Shown piece after piece: positions 16,374-27,178 of a stretch of DNA of 58,299 nt. How positions within the stretch are numbered: position 1 is the stretch's first letter; every line of letters starts with the position of its first letter. Origin of the DNA: Spirochaetaceae bacterium (GTDB taxonomy: Bacteria > Spirochaetota > Spirochaetia > Treponematales > Treponemataceae); assembly GCA_017622135.1 (NCBI GenBank), contig JAGARR010000014.1, forward strand, positions 1 through 58,299, given 5' to 3'. Below the pieces are notes generated by a model. It ran no database searches, was not told where the DNA came from, and saw nothing but the letters and a program-made list of their open reading frames with translations. The position numbers and the translations under genes are program-made.

Positions 16374-17225
16374 ATGAGAAGAGTTGGATTTGTACTGGCT
16401 GCGGCAATGCTGCTGGCCGGAGCATCAGTTTGGGCCTTTGGCGGCAAGGACTCTGGAGCGGCACCCGCCGCCTCCTTCCGCACCGTGGATGAAATCAAGG
16501 CCAGCGGAAAGGTTGTCATCGGCGTGTTCAGCGACAAGGCACCCTTTGGCTATGTGGACGAGTACGGCACCTATCAGGGCTATGACGTGTACTTTGCCGA
16601 GCGAATCGGACAGGATTTGGGCGTGGCTGTGGAGTACATCTCCACCGACCCTGCCAGCCGGGTTGAGTATGCGGCCACGGGAAAGGTTGACATCATCCTG
16701 GCAAACTTCACCGTCACCGAGGAGCGTGCCCAGCAGGTTGACTTTGCCCTGCCCTACATGAAGGTAATGCTGGGAGTGGTTTCTCCTGAAAATGCCCTCA
16801 TCACCAGTGTGGACCAGCTGGCTGGCAAAACCCTCATCGTAGTGAAGGGAACCACTGCCGAGACTTATTTCGAGAAGAACCACCCGGAGGTAAAGCTCCA
16901 GAAGTACGACGAGTATGCCGATGCCTACAACGCCCTGATTGACGGACGTGGTGATGCCTTCTCCACCGACAACACCGAGGTGCTGGCCTGGGCCCTGGTG
17001 AACCCTGGCTTTGCCGTGGGAATTGATGCGCTGGGCAACATGGACACCATCGCCCCCGCCGTGCAGAAGGGCAACACCAGCCTGCTGGAGTGGCTGAACA
17101 ACGAGATTCAGAGCCTGGGGCAGGAAAACTTCTTCCACGCCGCCTACGAGGCTACACTGGCTCCCGTTTACGGCGAAGCAGCCAATCCCGACGCACTGGT
17201 TGTTGAGGGCGGAGTCTTGAACTAA
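16374..17225 (+). CDS. Amino-acid ABC transporter periplasmic substrate-binding protein
   Basis: A protein of 283 aa. Signal peptide at residues 1 to about 23 (MRRVGFVLAAAMLLAGASVW), with no lipobox Cys. The SBP family 3 signature region reads KVVIGVFSDKAPFGYVDEYG and YQGYDVYFAERIGQDLG. FTVTEERAQQVDFALPYM is the second conserved block. The fold should be the two-lobed binding protein that delivers polar amino acids to the permeases above. The start has AAGGAG 7 nt upstream. A terminator follows. Confidence 0.94.
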   Translation: MRRVGFVLAAAMLLAGASVWAFGGKDSGAAPAASFRTVDEIKASGKVVIGVFSDKAPFGYVDEYGTYQGYDVYFAERIGQDLGVAVEYISTDPASRVEYAATGKVDIILANFTVTEERAQQVDFALPYMKVMLGVVSPENALITSVDQLAGKTLIVVKGTTAETYFEKNHPEVKLQKYDEYADAYNALIDGRGDAFSTDNTEVLAWALVNPGFAVGIDALGNMDTIAPAVQKGNTSLLEWLNNEIQSLGQENFFHAAYEATLAPVYGEAANPDALVVEGGVLN

Positions 17226-17253
17226 AACTGGGGCACTGTAACCTGACTTCAAA

Positions 17254-17314
17254 ACGCATCCTATGTGGAGTGAGCCAACCTGTGGTACGCTTCACCTGCA
17301 GGATGCGTTTTTTT
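17254..17314 (+). terminator. Terminator of the ABC transporter operon
   Basis: ACGCATCCT (17254-17262) pairs with AGGATGCGT (17300-17308), followed by T. The long loop contains secondary pairing (GTGAGC with GCTTCAC). Confidence 0.8.
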
Positions 17315-17365
17315 GTTGGTGAAGCCATGGTACATCTTGGTGGTTGGATTGAGACTGCCTCTGCC

Positions 17366-17401
17366 GCCCCGCTGGATTGAATCTGATTTTCCGTGTATAG
17401 T
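17366..17401 (+). promoter_or_regulatory. Promoter copy B of the duplicated 36-nt promoter (glycosyltransferase)
   Basis: Matches 14155-14190 at 32 of 36 positions. TATAGT (17396-17401) ends 6 nt before ATG 17408. Confidence 0.65.
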
Positions 17402-17407
17402 GGGGGA

Positions 17408-18565
17408 ATGAAGCTGGCGATTGATTGCAGGATGATGGGAAGCGGAGGCATCGGTACCTATTTGTGCGGACTTCTTCCCTATTTTACAGAAGAACATCAA
17501 TGCCTTTTGTTGGGGCGACCAAAAGATTTGGAGGAATTCAGGGGAAAAAATGGAGTTGAAATCCTGGATTGTTCAATAGAAACCTTTTCCTTGAAGGAGC
17601 TTTTTTGCTTTCCTTCCGACTTGCTGCGTGCCATCAACAGCTGCGACGCCTACTACACTCCCTACTGCAACATCCCCGGCCGACTCTTTGGTGGTGGCAT
17701 CACAATACCGATTTTTTCCACTATTCACGATGTGGTATTTCTTGATATTCCTGAATTGGCCGGCGGCATGGGCACGATGGTGAGAAAATGGTTCTATCAG
17801 CACGCTGTCAAAAAATCTTGCGGTGTCTTTACCGTATCCCAATTTTCTGCTGAGCGGATTCGTTCCCTGCTGCACTTTCCTGATGACAAGCCTCTGGTGG
17901 TGACCTACAATGCCGTCCCCCACTGGTTCACCGCCCCTGAGACTGGTTCTGGCAGTGGAATTGGCTCTAGTGCCGCCCCAAGCTCCAGCTCCGCCCAAAA
18001 AACAGCCATGGAAGCCAGCCACCTGGATTCAGGGTCAAGTCAGGACTTGCTCTTTGTGGGAAACATCAAGGCTCACAAGGGATTGCACGTTTTGCTCCCT
18101 GCCTTTAGGTTGGCACGACAAAAGGGCTTGCAGGGGCGGCTGGTAATTGTTGGGAACGCCAATAATTTTCGTACTGGTGACAGCGGCATCCTGGAGCAGT
18201 TTCAATCCCTGCCAGAAGAGGATTTTTCTTTTACTGGTCGAGTCAGCGATGATGAGCTACGAGACTTGTATCGCCGCTGCAGGCTCTTGGTGCAGCCCTC
18301 CTTGTACGAAGGCTTTGGAATGCCTCCATTGGAAGCCCTTTCTCAGGGGACCAATGTGGTGCTGTCTGATATCCCGGTGTTCCAAGAGATTTATGAGGGT
18401 ATGCCCGTTACCTTTTTTAAGGCGGGGGATGTAGAAGACTTGGCGGAAAAGCTGCTGTCTGCCTGGCAGCTGCCCCCGCCTGTTTTGAGGGAAAATCGGT
18501 ATTCGTTCAAAAAAACCGCTGCAATAATTTTTGACGCTATGGAAAGGGTTGTTGCAAGAAGGTAA
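17408..18565 (+). CDS. Glycosyltransferase, GT4 (group 1) family
   Basis: A protein of 385 aa. N-terminal MKLAIDCRMMGSGGIGTYL is the donor-side Rossmann start seen in mannosyltransferase-like GT4 enzymes. The C-terminal domain has DLLFVGNIKAHKGLHVLL, a basic nucleotide-sugar loop, and PSLYEGFGMPPLEALSQG, the E-x7-E retaining-enzyme motif. A Ser/Gly/Ala-rich insert (GSGSGIGSSAAPSSSSAQ) interrupts the interdomain region near residue 185. It probably adds a sugar to a surface glycan; the acceptor is unknown. The next gene is a second GT4 enzyme 43 nt downstream, so they probably act in one pathway. Confidence 0.9.
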   Translation: MKLAIDCRMMGSGGIGTYLCGLLPYFTEEHQCLLLGRPKDLEEFRGKNGVEILDCSIETFSLKELFCFPSDLLRAINSCDAYYTPYCNIPGRLFGGGITIPIFSTIHDVVFLDIPELAGGMGTMVRKWFYQHAVKKSCGVFTVSQFSAERIRSLLHFPDDKPLVVTYNAVPHWFTAPETGSGSGIGSSAAPSSSSAQKTAMEASHLDSGSSQDLLFVGNIKAHKGLHVLLPAFRLARQKGLQGRLVIVGNANNFRTGDSGILEQFQSLPEEDFSFTGRVSDDELRDLYRRCRLLVQPSLYEGFGMPPLEALSQGTNVVLSDIPVFQEIYEGMPVTFFKAGDVEDLAEKLLSAWQLPPPVLRENRYSFKKTAAIIFDAMERVVARR

Positions 18566-18608
18566 CGGGCTGTTTTAGTGTAGTTTTACTTGCAGATTGA
18601 GGAGTATT

Positions 18609-19709
18609 ATGAAGGTTGCAATCGTTCACTACTGGCTGGTCAATATGAGGGGTGGAGAAAAGGTGCTGGAGGCCTTGCTGGATATGTTCCCGCAGGCGGA
18701 CATCTACACCCACGTGTATGTGCCAGAAGCTGTTTCTGAAAAAATTCGCAGTCACCGTGTCTTTACGACTAGAATTAGCCGCCTCCCCTTGGCAGCCAAG
18801 CTCTACCAAAAATACATGCCCCTTATGCCAGATGCCCTAAAGGAGCTGGATTTATCTGACTACGACCTGATTATTTCCAGCGAGTCGGGGCCGGCCAAGG
18901 GTGTGGTTCCCAATCCCGATGCCTTCCACCTGTGCTATTGCCACAGTCCCATGCGGTATCTGTGGGACATGTACCACGAGTATTTCCGCACTGCCTCTGG
19001 AGTTGTCCGCTTCTTCATGAAAAAACTGGTTCCCTCCCTACGGCTGTGGGATGTGATGTCCGCCAATCTGGTGGACTGCTTTGTGGCAAACTCCCACTAC
19101 GTGGCAAAACGAATCAATCGCTACTACAACCGTCCGGCAGAAATTGTATACCCGCCAGTGGCCATAGAAAAATTTTCCGCCGTCCAGCGGAATCCCAAAG
19201 ACTACTATCTGTTCTTTGGGCAGCTGGTGGGCTACAAGCGGGCAGACCTTGCTCTGGAAGCCTGTGTCCGCTCTGGCCGAAAATTGGTGGTGGTGGGAGA
19301 AGGTGGCTCAGCCAAGGAAAGGCGCAAGTACGAAGGTTCTGGCCTGGTGACCTTTGCTGGTCGAGTAAGTCATCAGCAGCTGGAGGAATACATGGCGGGA
19401 GCCAAGGCCCTCTTGTTTCCCGGGGTGGAGGACTTTGGCATCATTCCGGTGGAGGCCAACGCTGCAGGCTGTCCCGTCATCGCCTACCGCAAGGGTGGGG
19501 CCTTGGATTCTATAAAAGAAGGGGTAACGGGAATCTTCTTTGACCAGCAGACGGCGGACTCCCTCATTGAGGCTATGGACAGGTTCGAGGCTCTGCCACC
19601 TTCTACCTTTGCTGACAGGAGTCAATTTGCCTCCCACGTGGAGCAATTCAGTCAGGCGGCCTTTACCACCAAAATCCAAAAGCTGGTGGATGAGAAAAGA
19701 AGGCGTTAA
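18609..19709 (+). CDS. Glycosyltransferase, GT4 (group 1) family
   Basis: A protein of 366 aa. MKVAIVHYWLVNMRGGEKVL at the N-terminus, CYCHSPMRYLWDMYHEY, FVANSHYVAKRI and FPGVEDFGIIPVEANAAGCP are typical of the mannosyltransferase-like GT4 enzymes of O-antigen and exopolysaccharide clusters. ATG 18609 has GAGGAG upstream. The stop codon overlaps that of the convergent TetR gene. It acts with the preceding enzyme, probably in surface glycan or glycolipid synthesis. Confidence 0.92.
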   Translation: MKVAIVHYWLVNMRGGEKVLEALLDMFPQADIYTHVYVPEAVSEKIRSHRVFTTRISRLPLAAKLYQKYMPLMPDALKELDLSDYDLIISSESGPAKGVVPNPDAFHLCYCHSPMRYLWDMYHEYFRTASGVVRFFMKKLVPSLRLWDVMSANLVDCFVANSHYVAKRINRYYNRPAEIVYPPVAIEKFSAVQRNPKDYYLFFGQLVGYKRADLALEACVRSGRKLVVVGEGGSAKERRKYEGSGLVTFAGRVSHQQLEEYMAGAKALLFPGVEDFGIIPVEANAAGCPVIAYRKGGALDSIKEGVTGIFFDQQTADSLIEAMDRFEALPPSTFADRSQFASHVEQFSQAAFTTKIQKLVDEKRRR

Positions 19710-20260
19710 TTGCCCTCTCGTCGTTGTTTGTCTTGGTAGGCTTTTAGACCAATACTTTCCAGCAGCATAAAAAGCTTTTCCACAAAGTCCTCTGGAGGAA
19801 TTGGTTTGTAGTCCATAATCCATCGTTCTATACCGCAAACTAATCCGTCAGTTAAAAATAACACGTGAAAATCGTCTTTTTTTTCTGGGGGAAGAATCAC
19901 CTCAACACCCTCTTCTACAAGGCTTTGAATGGTTTCGTAAAAGTAGAGGCGGAAATAATTGTGCTGATGGGGACGCAGGACGTGATGGTAGAAATCTCTG
20001 TTGTCATAGAGGTAGCCGCACAAGTTGTGGATGCGGGCTTTCCCCTCACTCTTTTCCAGAGGGTTCGACTGGATGAATTCCGTCTGGAAGATGTATTTCA
20101 GCAGGTCATACTTGTCCCTAAAATGATAGTAGAAGGACTTTCGGTTCATGTTATGTCTTTGACATATATTTTCGATAGTAATCTTTTCCAAGGGGATTTC
20201 TTGTACCAAATCTTTTAAAGATTGAACAAGAAGTCCCTTTGTTATAGTAGAATTTGCCAT
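19706..20260 (-). CDS. TetR-family transcriptional regulator
   Basis: A protein of 184 aa starting MANSTITKGLLVQSLKDLVQ. The helix-turn-helix reads EKITIENICQRHNMNRKSFYYHFRDKYDLL, very like the DhaS/TetR group. The C-terminal ligand domain has no recognisable specificity. ATG 20260 was chosen because the TetR domain starts there; TTGAAA-N18-TATTTT ends 9 nt upstream and no ribosome binding site is seen. A frame extension to 20299 lacks support. Its target may be the CmpB-like gene that ends 92 nt upstream. Confidence 0.9.
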   Translation of the reverse strand: MANSTITKGLLVQSLKDLVQEIPLEKITIENICQRHNMNRKSFYYHFRDKYDLLKYIFQTEFIQSNPLEKSEGKARIHNLCGYLYDNRDFYHHVLRPHQHNYFRLYFYETIQSLVEEGVEVILPPEKKDDFHVLFLTDGLVCGIERWIMDYKPIPPEDFVEKLFMLLESIGLKAYQDKQRREGN

Positions 20261-20352
20261 TTCATGTTTAAAATACCAATGGAGAAGAATATTTTTCAAG
20301 AAAAAAACAAGTTAAAATCTGGGCAATTTTACACACGTGTCCAAAAAATCTG

Positions 20353-21204
20353 TCAATCCGTGGGAGTTTTTGTCGTCGGGATTTTTGTCCTCCACTGCTC
20401 CCGCTCCAGCTGAATCCGTCGCCGCAGTTCCTCCACACCGCTGTGGAATTCGACACTGCGCATGGTGGGAAATTTCCTGATGTGACGGAGCATCTTGTCC
20501 TGCCGCTGACTCAGTGACTCCAACCGCTCCAGAAGATGCTGGTTCGCCCTGCTTTTGTCCTCCTGCAGTCGTTCCCGCACCCGCTGGAAGAGCTGGCCCA
20601 GGGACTGCTCCTTTTCCTCAAGCCACTCCTCCCCATGGAATCTATCTCGCAGGGACTCGGTGAAATCCTTCAGCCTAGTCTCGTAGATGGTGAAATCCAC
20701 CAGCCCATGGACGGTGGTGATGAAATCCAGCATGAAGAGTGCAAAGAGGGCCCAGGCGATGATGCGGGCGGTAGGCAGCGGGATGGAAAGAATCCGTGAC
20801 TCCAGCCAGGGATGCAGGAAGTGGGCAATCAGGGTGCCCATCACCCCAAAGCAGATGGCGCCACCAAGGAAAATCCTTCCGTGGAGGTTGAATTTCTCGC
20901 TAGAATAGTCCCACCAGCGGGTGTGGAAGAGGGCTTCCAGCAGCCAGCTGGTGAAGTATTCCAGAACCGAGACAATTACCATGCTGGCAAAGAAGAGGGG
21001 AATCCAGGTGTGGGCCCAGGGCTGCAGCAGGTACATGATGAGCATTCCGCCGAATCCGTAGACAGGACACAGTGGCCCCCGCAGAAATCCCCGGTTGATG
21101 AAGTGCCCGTTCTTGACCGAACAATAGGCAGTTTCCCAAATCCAGCCGACAAGACTGTAGGCCAAAAACAGCATGAAAACGTATGAAAGGTGGATGGGTG
21201 GCAT
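20353..21204 (-). CDS. CmpB-like putative ABC-transporter type IV membrane protein
   Basis: A protein of 283 aa. The first 160 residues contain four to five membrane segments with the family's pattern: FLAYSLVGWIWETAYCSVKN, RGFLRGPLCPVYGFGG and EALFHTRWWDYS. This matches the PF06541-type putative ABC transporter membrane proteins. The C-terminal 110 residues are charged and helical, possibly a cytoplasmic coiled coil. TTGAAG (21240-21235), 17 nt and TATACT (21217-21212) end 7 nt before ATG 21204, without a Shine-Dalgarno. No ATPase partner is adjacent. Confidence 0.85.
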   Translation of the reverse strand: MPPIHLSYVFMLFLAYSLVGWIWETAYCSVKNGHFINRGFLRGPLCPVYGFGGMLIMYLLQPWAHTWIPLFFASMVIVSVLEYFTSWLLEALFHTRWWDYSSEKFNLHGRIFLGGAICFGVMGTLIAHFLHPWLESRILSIPLPTARIIAWALFALFMLDFITTVHGLVDFTIYETRLKDFTESLRDRFHGEEWLEEKEQSLGQLFQRVRERLQEDKSRANQHLLERLESLSQRQDKMLRHIRKFPTMRSVEFHSGVEELRRRIQLEREQWRTKIPTTKTPTD

Positions 21205-21211
21205 ACACTAA

Positions 21212-21240
21212 AGTATAGGCGATGGAAATTCTGTCTTCAA
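21212..21240 (-). promoter_or_regulatory. Promoter of the CmpB-like gene (leaderless)
   Basis: TTGAAG (21240-21235), exactly 17 nt, TATACT (21217-21212), then 7 nt to ATG 21204. Confidence 0.65.
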
Positions 21241-21606
21241 CAGACAGCTGCTTTTACCTGTCCAAAAAAGTGACGGGTGGGGATTGGTGGGTGGAACGGC
21301 AATTCCGCCGCCGCAGGCTCCTCGAAATTGGCTGGCTCTTTGACAAGGAACGAAGGCTCATGAATAAGGAAGTTATGGACGAAATAGCTCAAAACACCGT
21401 GAATTTATAGTATTTCGTAATCGCAACTATAGTCCCCAATGAATTCAGCACTAAACCCCACGGTATCTTCTTCCAGGAGGACTGAATGGGAGTAAGTGGT
21501 ACACAAAACTAGACAGCCTACCGTTACTTTTAAAATACCAACCCACCAATCCTAAAATTACTTGATGTTGTGTCCCGAACGAAGGACCGTTCATTTAAAA
21601 ATAATA
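21241..21606. other. Noncoding stretch with distant inverted repeat
   Basis: No convincing gene. A 62-codon plus-strand frame (21222-21410) overlaps the CmpB-like promoter and lacks a ribosome binding site. A minus-strand open stretch of about 45 codons (near 21411-21550) also lacks a start. GGATTGGTGGGT (21281-21292) recurs inverted as ACCCACCAATCC (21541-21552), which may mark a decayed mobile element. Confidence 0.35.
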
Positions 21607-21652
21607 AGCCAGATGGTCAGCATCCCTCTAGAGGCATCCTGACCATCTGGCT
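21607..21652. terminator. Large hairpin terminator of the 21671 lipoprotein gene
   Basis: AGCCAGATGGTCAG (21607-21620) pairs perfectly with CTGACCATCTGGCT (21639-21652), with an inner CCTCTAGAGG palindrome. On the minus strand it is followed by a T-rich run (TTATTATTTTT), so it terminates the lipoprotein transcript. Confidence 0.8.
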
Positions 21653-21670
21653 CCAATTTCCAGAAGAATC

Positions 21671-22114
21671 TCATTCCTCCACTGACTGCCGTACCAGCAC
21701 AATTTCTTGTCCCAAACCAATATCCGGCAGGGTGAGGGTTTCATCCTTGATGGTGGCGGTGATGGTGAGGGGCAGGGGAATTGCAGCGGCTCCCACCGAC
21801 TCCAGCAGGGGAACTATGTCTGAGGCAAGCTCCTCCAAGACGAAGGTAATCTCGCCCTCTGCCGAGGCATTCTCCTGAACCGTTCCTAACCCCACCTTGT
21901 TAAAATCCATCCCCACCCCAAAAAAGGTGACGGTGGTGTCCAAGGTGAAGCTGTCATCAGAAAAAATAGTGAGGGTGCTTGATAAGGGAATTCCCTGTAT
22001 GTCGGTGGTTCCAGACCAAATCGTTTCTGGCACCACTTCCTTGGTTTTTTTGGTACAGCTTGATACAATAAATAAAATTGAAAGGATGATTCCCAACAAA
22101 GCGAATTTTTTCAT
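21671..22114 (-). CDS. Small lipoprotein of unknown function
   Basis: A protein of 147 aa with a lipoprotein signal peptide: MKKFALLGIILSILFIVSSC, lipobox cysteine at residue 20, then a charged KKTKE stretch. The mature part is mainly beta by composition with repeated Thr-rich strands (SGTTDIQGIPLSSTLTI, LPLTITATIKDETLTL), which suggests a small beta-sandwich or lipocalin-like fold, not recognised. AGGAGG lies before the start. It is a monocistron with its own terminator. Lgt (2173-3150) would lipidate it. Confidence 0.8.
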   Translation of the reverse strand: MKKFALLGIILSILFIVSSCTKKTKEVVPETIWSGTTDIQGIPLSSTLTIFSDDSFTLDTTVTFFGVGMDFNKVGLGTVQENASAEGEITFVLEELASDIVPLLESVGAAAIPLPLTITATIKDETLTLPDIGLGQEIVLVRQSVEE

Positions 22115-22204
22115 AGTGCCTCCTTAGCAACCTGCACAGGATAGAAAAATGACTGTTTCTTGTCAATATTTTGCCGATGCCATGCCATTGTTCAGCTCTT
22201 TTAT

Positions 22205-22243
22205 AAAAAATCCCGGAACCAGCTTCTCCTTGGCTCCGGGATT
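22205..22243 (-). terminator. Terminator of glgP
   Basis: On the minus strand AATCCCGGAGCC (22243-22232) pairs with GGTTCCGGGATT (22220-22209), followed by a T run. Confidence 0.85.
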
Positions 22244-22266
22244 CGTTGTTTTGGGGAAATAGGCCC

Positions 22267-24714
22267 TTAGAAGCTCTGCCTCTCCAGCTTCCAGATGTCC
22301 CGCACGTAGTCCTCGATGGTGCGGTCTGAGCTGAACTTGCCGGAGCGGGCGATGTTCAGGATGGCCTTGCGTGCCCAGGCGTTGCGGTCCTGGTACTCCT
22401 CGGCAACCCTTTCCTGGGCCGCAACGTAGGCGTCAAAGTCGGCAAGGACGTAGTACACGTCGGGGCGCTGCCCCTCCACACCGTAAATCAAGGAATCGTA
22501 GATTTCCTTGAACAGCTGGCAGGTGGGGTCGTAGGTGCCGTCTATGAGCTGGTTCATCACCTTGGCCAGCTGGGGGTTCCGGTCAAGGTACTTCTGGGGA
22601 TTGTAGCTGTGCTCCTGCTCAATCTTCAGGATTTCTTCGGAGGTGAGTCCAAAGATAAAGGCGTTCTCAGCCCCTGCCTCCTCCACAATCTCGATGTTGG
22701 CCCCGTCCATGGTTCCCAGTGTCAGGGCACCGTTCAGCATGAACTTCATGTTGCTGGTGCCGGAGGCCTCCTTTCCTGCGGTGGAAATCTGCTCTGAGAC
22801 ATCGGAGGCGGGGAAGAGCTTTTCTGCCAGGCTGACCCGGTAGTTCTCCACAAAGACCACCCGCAGCTTGCCCTTCACCCGGCGGTCGTTGTTGATGCGC
22901 TCCGCCACAGTGTTGATGAGCTTGATGATGGTCTTTGCCCGGCGATAGCCTGATGCCGCCTTCGCACCAAAGATGAAGGTACGTGGTGGCGGATTGAAAT
23001 TCGGCTCCTCCAGGATTCGATTGTACAGGTACATGATGTGCAGCACATTCAGCAGCTGCCGCTTGTACTCGTGGAGACGCTTAATCTGCATGTCAAAGAT
23101 GGAGTCGGGGTCCAGGAACTCGTTTTGCGTCACCTTCAGGTACTGGGCCAGCTTCTGCTTGTCGGCCCGCTTGATGTCCAGGAATTTCTGCTGAGACTCA
23201 GGGTCATCGGCGAATTTCTCCAGCTGCCGCAGCTGGGACAGGTCTTTTTCCCAGCCGTGGCCAATCTTTGAGGTGATGAAGTTTGCCAGCGCCGGATTGG
23301 CGCTCAAAAGCCAGCGCCGCTGGGTGACTCCGTTTGTCTTGTTGTTGAATTTCTCCGGGTACAGCTCTGCCCAATCCCGCAGCTCGTGGGACTTGAGGAT
23401 TTCAGTGTGGAGGGCCGCCACTCCATTCACGCTGAAGGAGCCGTGGATGGCAAGCCAGGCCATGTGCACCATGCCGTGGCTGATGATGGACATGCGGTCG
23501 TGCTTAGCGTAGTCTCCGGGATAGAGCTCCCGCAGGCTGATGAGGAAGCGGCGGTTGATTTCCTCCACAATCTGATAGATGCGGGGGAGCAGCCCCTGGA
23601 AGATGTCGATGGGCCACTTCTCCAGGGCTTCTGCCAGGATGGTATGGTTGGTGTAGGCAAAGGTCTTGCTCACCACGTCCCAGGCATCCTCCCAGCTGAG
23701 GCCGTAGCTGTCCATCAGGATGCGCATCAGCTCTGGAATGGCCACCACCGGGTGGGTGTCGTTCAGCTGGATGACGTGGAGGTCGGCGAACTGGGAGAAT
23801 TCGGGGCCGTAGGTGTTGACGTAGGCCCGCACCAAATCCTGAAGGCTGGCGGAGGTGAAAAAGTACTGCTGCTTGAGGCGCAGGGCCTTTCCGCTGGGGC
23901 CTGAGTCGTTGGGATACAGGACACGGGAGATATTCTCGGCATTGGTCTGCCGCTCCACAGCCCGGCTGTACTCCATGTTGTTGAACAGCTGGAGGTCAAA
24001 GCCGTTGGGTGAGGATGCCTGCCATAGCCGCAGGGTGTTCACGGTCTTGGTATCAAAGCCGATGATGGGCATGTCGAAGGGGGTGGCAGTCACCACCTCG
24101 CCGCCGTCAATGGCAAAGTGCTCCCGGCCTGTGTCGTCACGACGGACTGCAATGCGGCCGCCAAAGACCACAGAAACCGCCAGGTCACTGCGCTTGATTT
24201 CCCAGGGGTCTCGGAACTTGAGCCAGCAGTCGGGATACTCCACCTGATAGCCGTTCTCGATATGCTGCTCGAACATGCCGTATTCGTAGCGGATGCCGTA
24301 GCCGTGGCCAGGATAGTCCAGGGTGGCCAGGGAGTCCAGAAAACAGGCAGCCAGACGGCCTAGGCCACCGTTGCCCAGTCCTGCATCCGGCTCCTCGTCT
24401 TCTATCATGTTATAGTCAATGTCCAGGTCTTTCAGGACCTCCACCACGGCATCCTTAATGCCCATGTTGATGAGGTTGTTGCCCAGGGCTCGTCCCATGA
24501 GGAATTCGGCGGAGAGGTAGTACACCTGCCGGGTGGGCTTGTGGGCGTAATTGCGCCGTGTTTCCATCCAGTTGGGCATGATTACGTCCAAGGCGGTGGC
24601 GGAAACTGCGTCAAACAGGTCGTGCTTGCTGGTCTGGGTGCTGTCCTTGCCGTACTGTCGCTTGAGTCGGCGGGTAAGGGCGTCTTTGAATTGTTCCTTG
24701 TCGAAAGTCATCAT
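22267..24714 (-). CDS. glgP: Glycogen/starch phosphorylase
   Basis: A protein of 815 aa, the usual family length. It releases glucose-1-phosphate from glycogen using phosphate and PLP. The PLP-lysine block KEASGTSNMKFMLNGA and GTMDGANIEI are present, as are EDEEPDAGLGNGGLGRLAAC and VIQLNDTHPVVAIPEL. The start is one of two adjacent ATGs (24714, 24711) with AGAAGGAA upstream. A promoter (TTGACA-N17-TATCAT) and a 7-bp palindrome lie in the region after glgX. With glgX this forms a glycogen breakdown pair, although glgP has its own promoter. Confidence 0.97.
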   Translation of the reverse strand: MMTFDKEQFKDALTRRLKRQYGKDSTQTSKHDLFDAVSATALDVIMPNWMETRRNYAHKPTRQVYYLSAEFLMGRALGNNLINMGIKDAVVEVLKDLDIDYNMIEDEEPDAGLGNGGLGRLAACFLDSLATLDYPGHGYGIRYEYGMFEQHIENGYQVEYPDCWLKFRDPWEIKRSDLAVSVVFGGRIAVRRDDTGREHFAIDGGEVVTATPFDMPIIGFDTKTVNTLRLWQASSPNGFDLQLFNNMEYSRAVERQTNAENISRVLYPNDSGPSGKALRLKQQYFFTSASLQDLVRAYVNTYGPEFSQFADLHVIQLNDTHPVVAIPELMRILMDSYGLSWEDAWDVVSKTFAYTNHTILAEALEKWPIDIFQGLLPRIYQIVEEINRRFLISLRELYPGDYAKHDRMSIISHGMVHMAWLAIHGSFSVNGVAALHTEILKSHELRDWAELYPEKFNNKTNGVTQRRWLLSANPALANFITSKIGHGWEKDLSQLRQLEKFADDPESQQKFLDIKRADKQKLAQYLKVTQNEFLDPDSIFDMQIKRLHEYKRQLLNVLHIMYLYNRILEEPNFNPPPRTFIFGAKAASGYRRAKTIIKLINTVAERINNDRRVKGKLRVVFVENYRVSLAEKLFPASDVSEQISTAGKEASGTSNMKFMLNGALTLGTMDGANIEIVEEAGAENAFIFGLTSEEILKIEQEHSYNPQKYLDRNPQLAKVMNQLIDGTYDPTCQLFKEIYDSLIYGVEGQRPDVYYVLADFDAYVAAQERVAEEYQDRNAWARKAILNIARSGKFSSDRTIEDYVRDIWKLERQSF

Positions 24715-24743
24715 CGTTCCTTCTGTCCATATTACTCTGGCCA

Positions 24744-24863
24744 CTATTCCTGATAATGCTCCAGAGCATTTAAATGATAATCCCACAAGGTGAATATGTC
24801 AAGGCAACGTGGTTTGGGAGGATGCAGGGAGGTGTTTCCCCATTTCTGGATGACAGCCTGCAT
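24744..24863 (-). pseudogene. MazE/AbrB-type antitoxin relic
   Basis: ATG 24863 has a good Shine-Dalgarno (GGGAGG, 4 nt spacing) and starts MQAVIQKWGN, the highly characteristic opening of MazE antitoxins (usually continuing S-L-A-x-R-I-P). Here it runs into TSLHPPKPRCL and an unrelated tail to a TAG at 24744, and no toxin gene follows. I read it as the truncated start of a lost mazEF locus. The glgP promoter lies inside this relic. Confidence 0.55.
24755..24802 (-). promoter_or_regulatory. glgP promoter and downstream palindrome
   Basis: TTGACA (24802-24797), 17 nt, TATCAT (24779-24774). AATGCTC-TG-GAGCATT (24770-24755) lies at about the transcription start and could be an operator or 5' hairpin. 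Confidence 0.7.
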
Positions 24864-24886
24864 TTTGCCTCCCGTCCCCCACCAGC

Positions 24887-27037
<2,151 letters not shown>

Positions 27038-27044
27038 ATAGGAA

Positions 27045-27073
27045 AGTATAACATAAAGCAGGGGGCAAGCCAA
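27045..27073 (-). promoter_or_regulatory. Proximal glgX promoter (leaderless)
   Basis: TTGGCT (27073-27068), 17 nt, TATACT (27050-27045), 7 nt to ATG 27037. Confidence 0.6.
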
Positions 27074-27078
27074 GGGAT

Positions 27079-27172
27079 AAAAAATGGGGGAGGAGGGTAG
27101 CTTCTTACCCCCCCCCCCGTGTGTGCAGTTTCCCGCACACATTGGAGAGAGTTTATCAGCCACGATGTGGCC
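27079..27172 (-). ncRNA. Candidate small RNA or attenuator with poly-G terminator upstream of glgX
   Basis: Minus-strand transcript predicted from TTGACA (27207-27202), 17 nt, TATTCT (27184-27179). It contains hairpins GCCAC-atc-GTGGC and TGTGTGC/GCACACA (27141-27135 with 27126-27120). It ends in a run of 11 G (27118-27108) plus TA that can pair fully, using two G-U pairs, with TACCCTCCTCCCC (27099-27087) and is followed by A and six T. It could be a small RNA, a glgX attenuator, or simply the distal terminator of the azlD operon. Confidence 0.45.
27108..27118. repeat. Homopolymer tract, 11 C (plus strand)
   Basis: Eleven consecutive C on the plus strand, forming one arm of the hairpin upstream of glgX. 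Length changes by slippage would alter that stem. Confidence 0.9.
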
Positions 27173-27178
27173 GCAATT

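Noticed and set aside
21222..21410. 62-aa plus-strand frame starting MEILSSTD
   Set aside because: It overlaps the -35 and spacer of the CmpB-like promoter, lacks a ribosome binding site and has no recognised similarity.
21281..21552. Miniature transposon bounded by a 12-bp inverted repeat
   Set aside because: No target-site duplication or second copy was seen, and 12 bp can occur by chance in a sequence of this composition.
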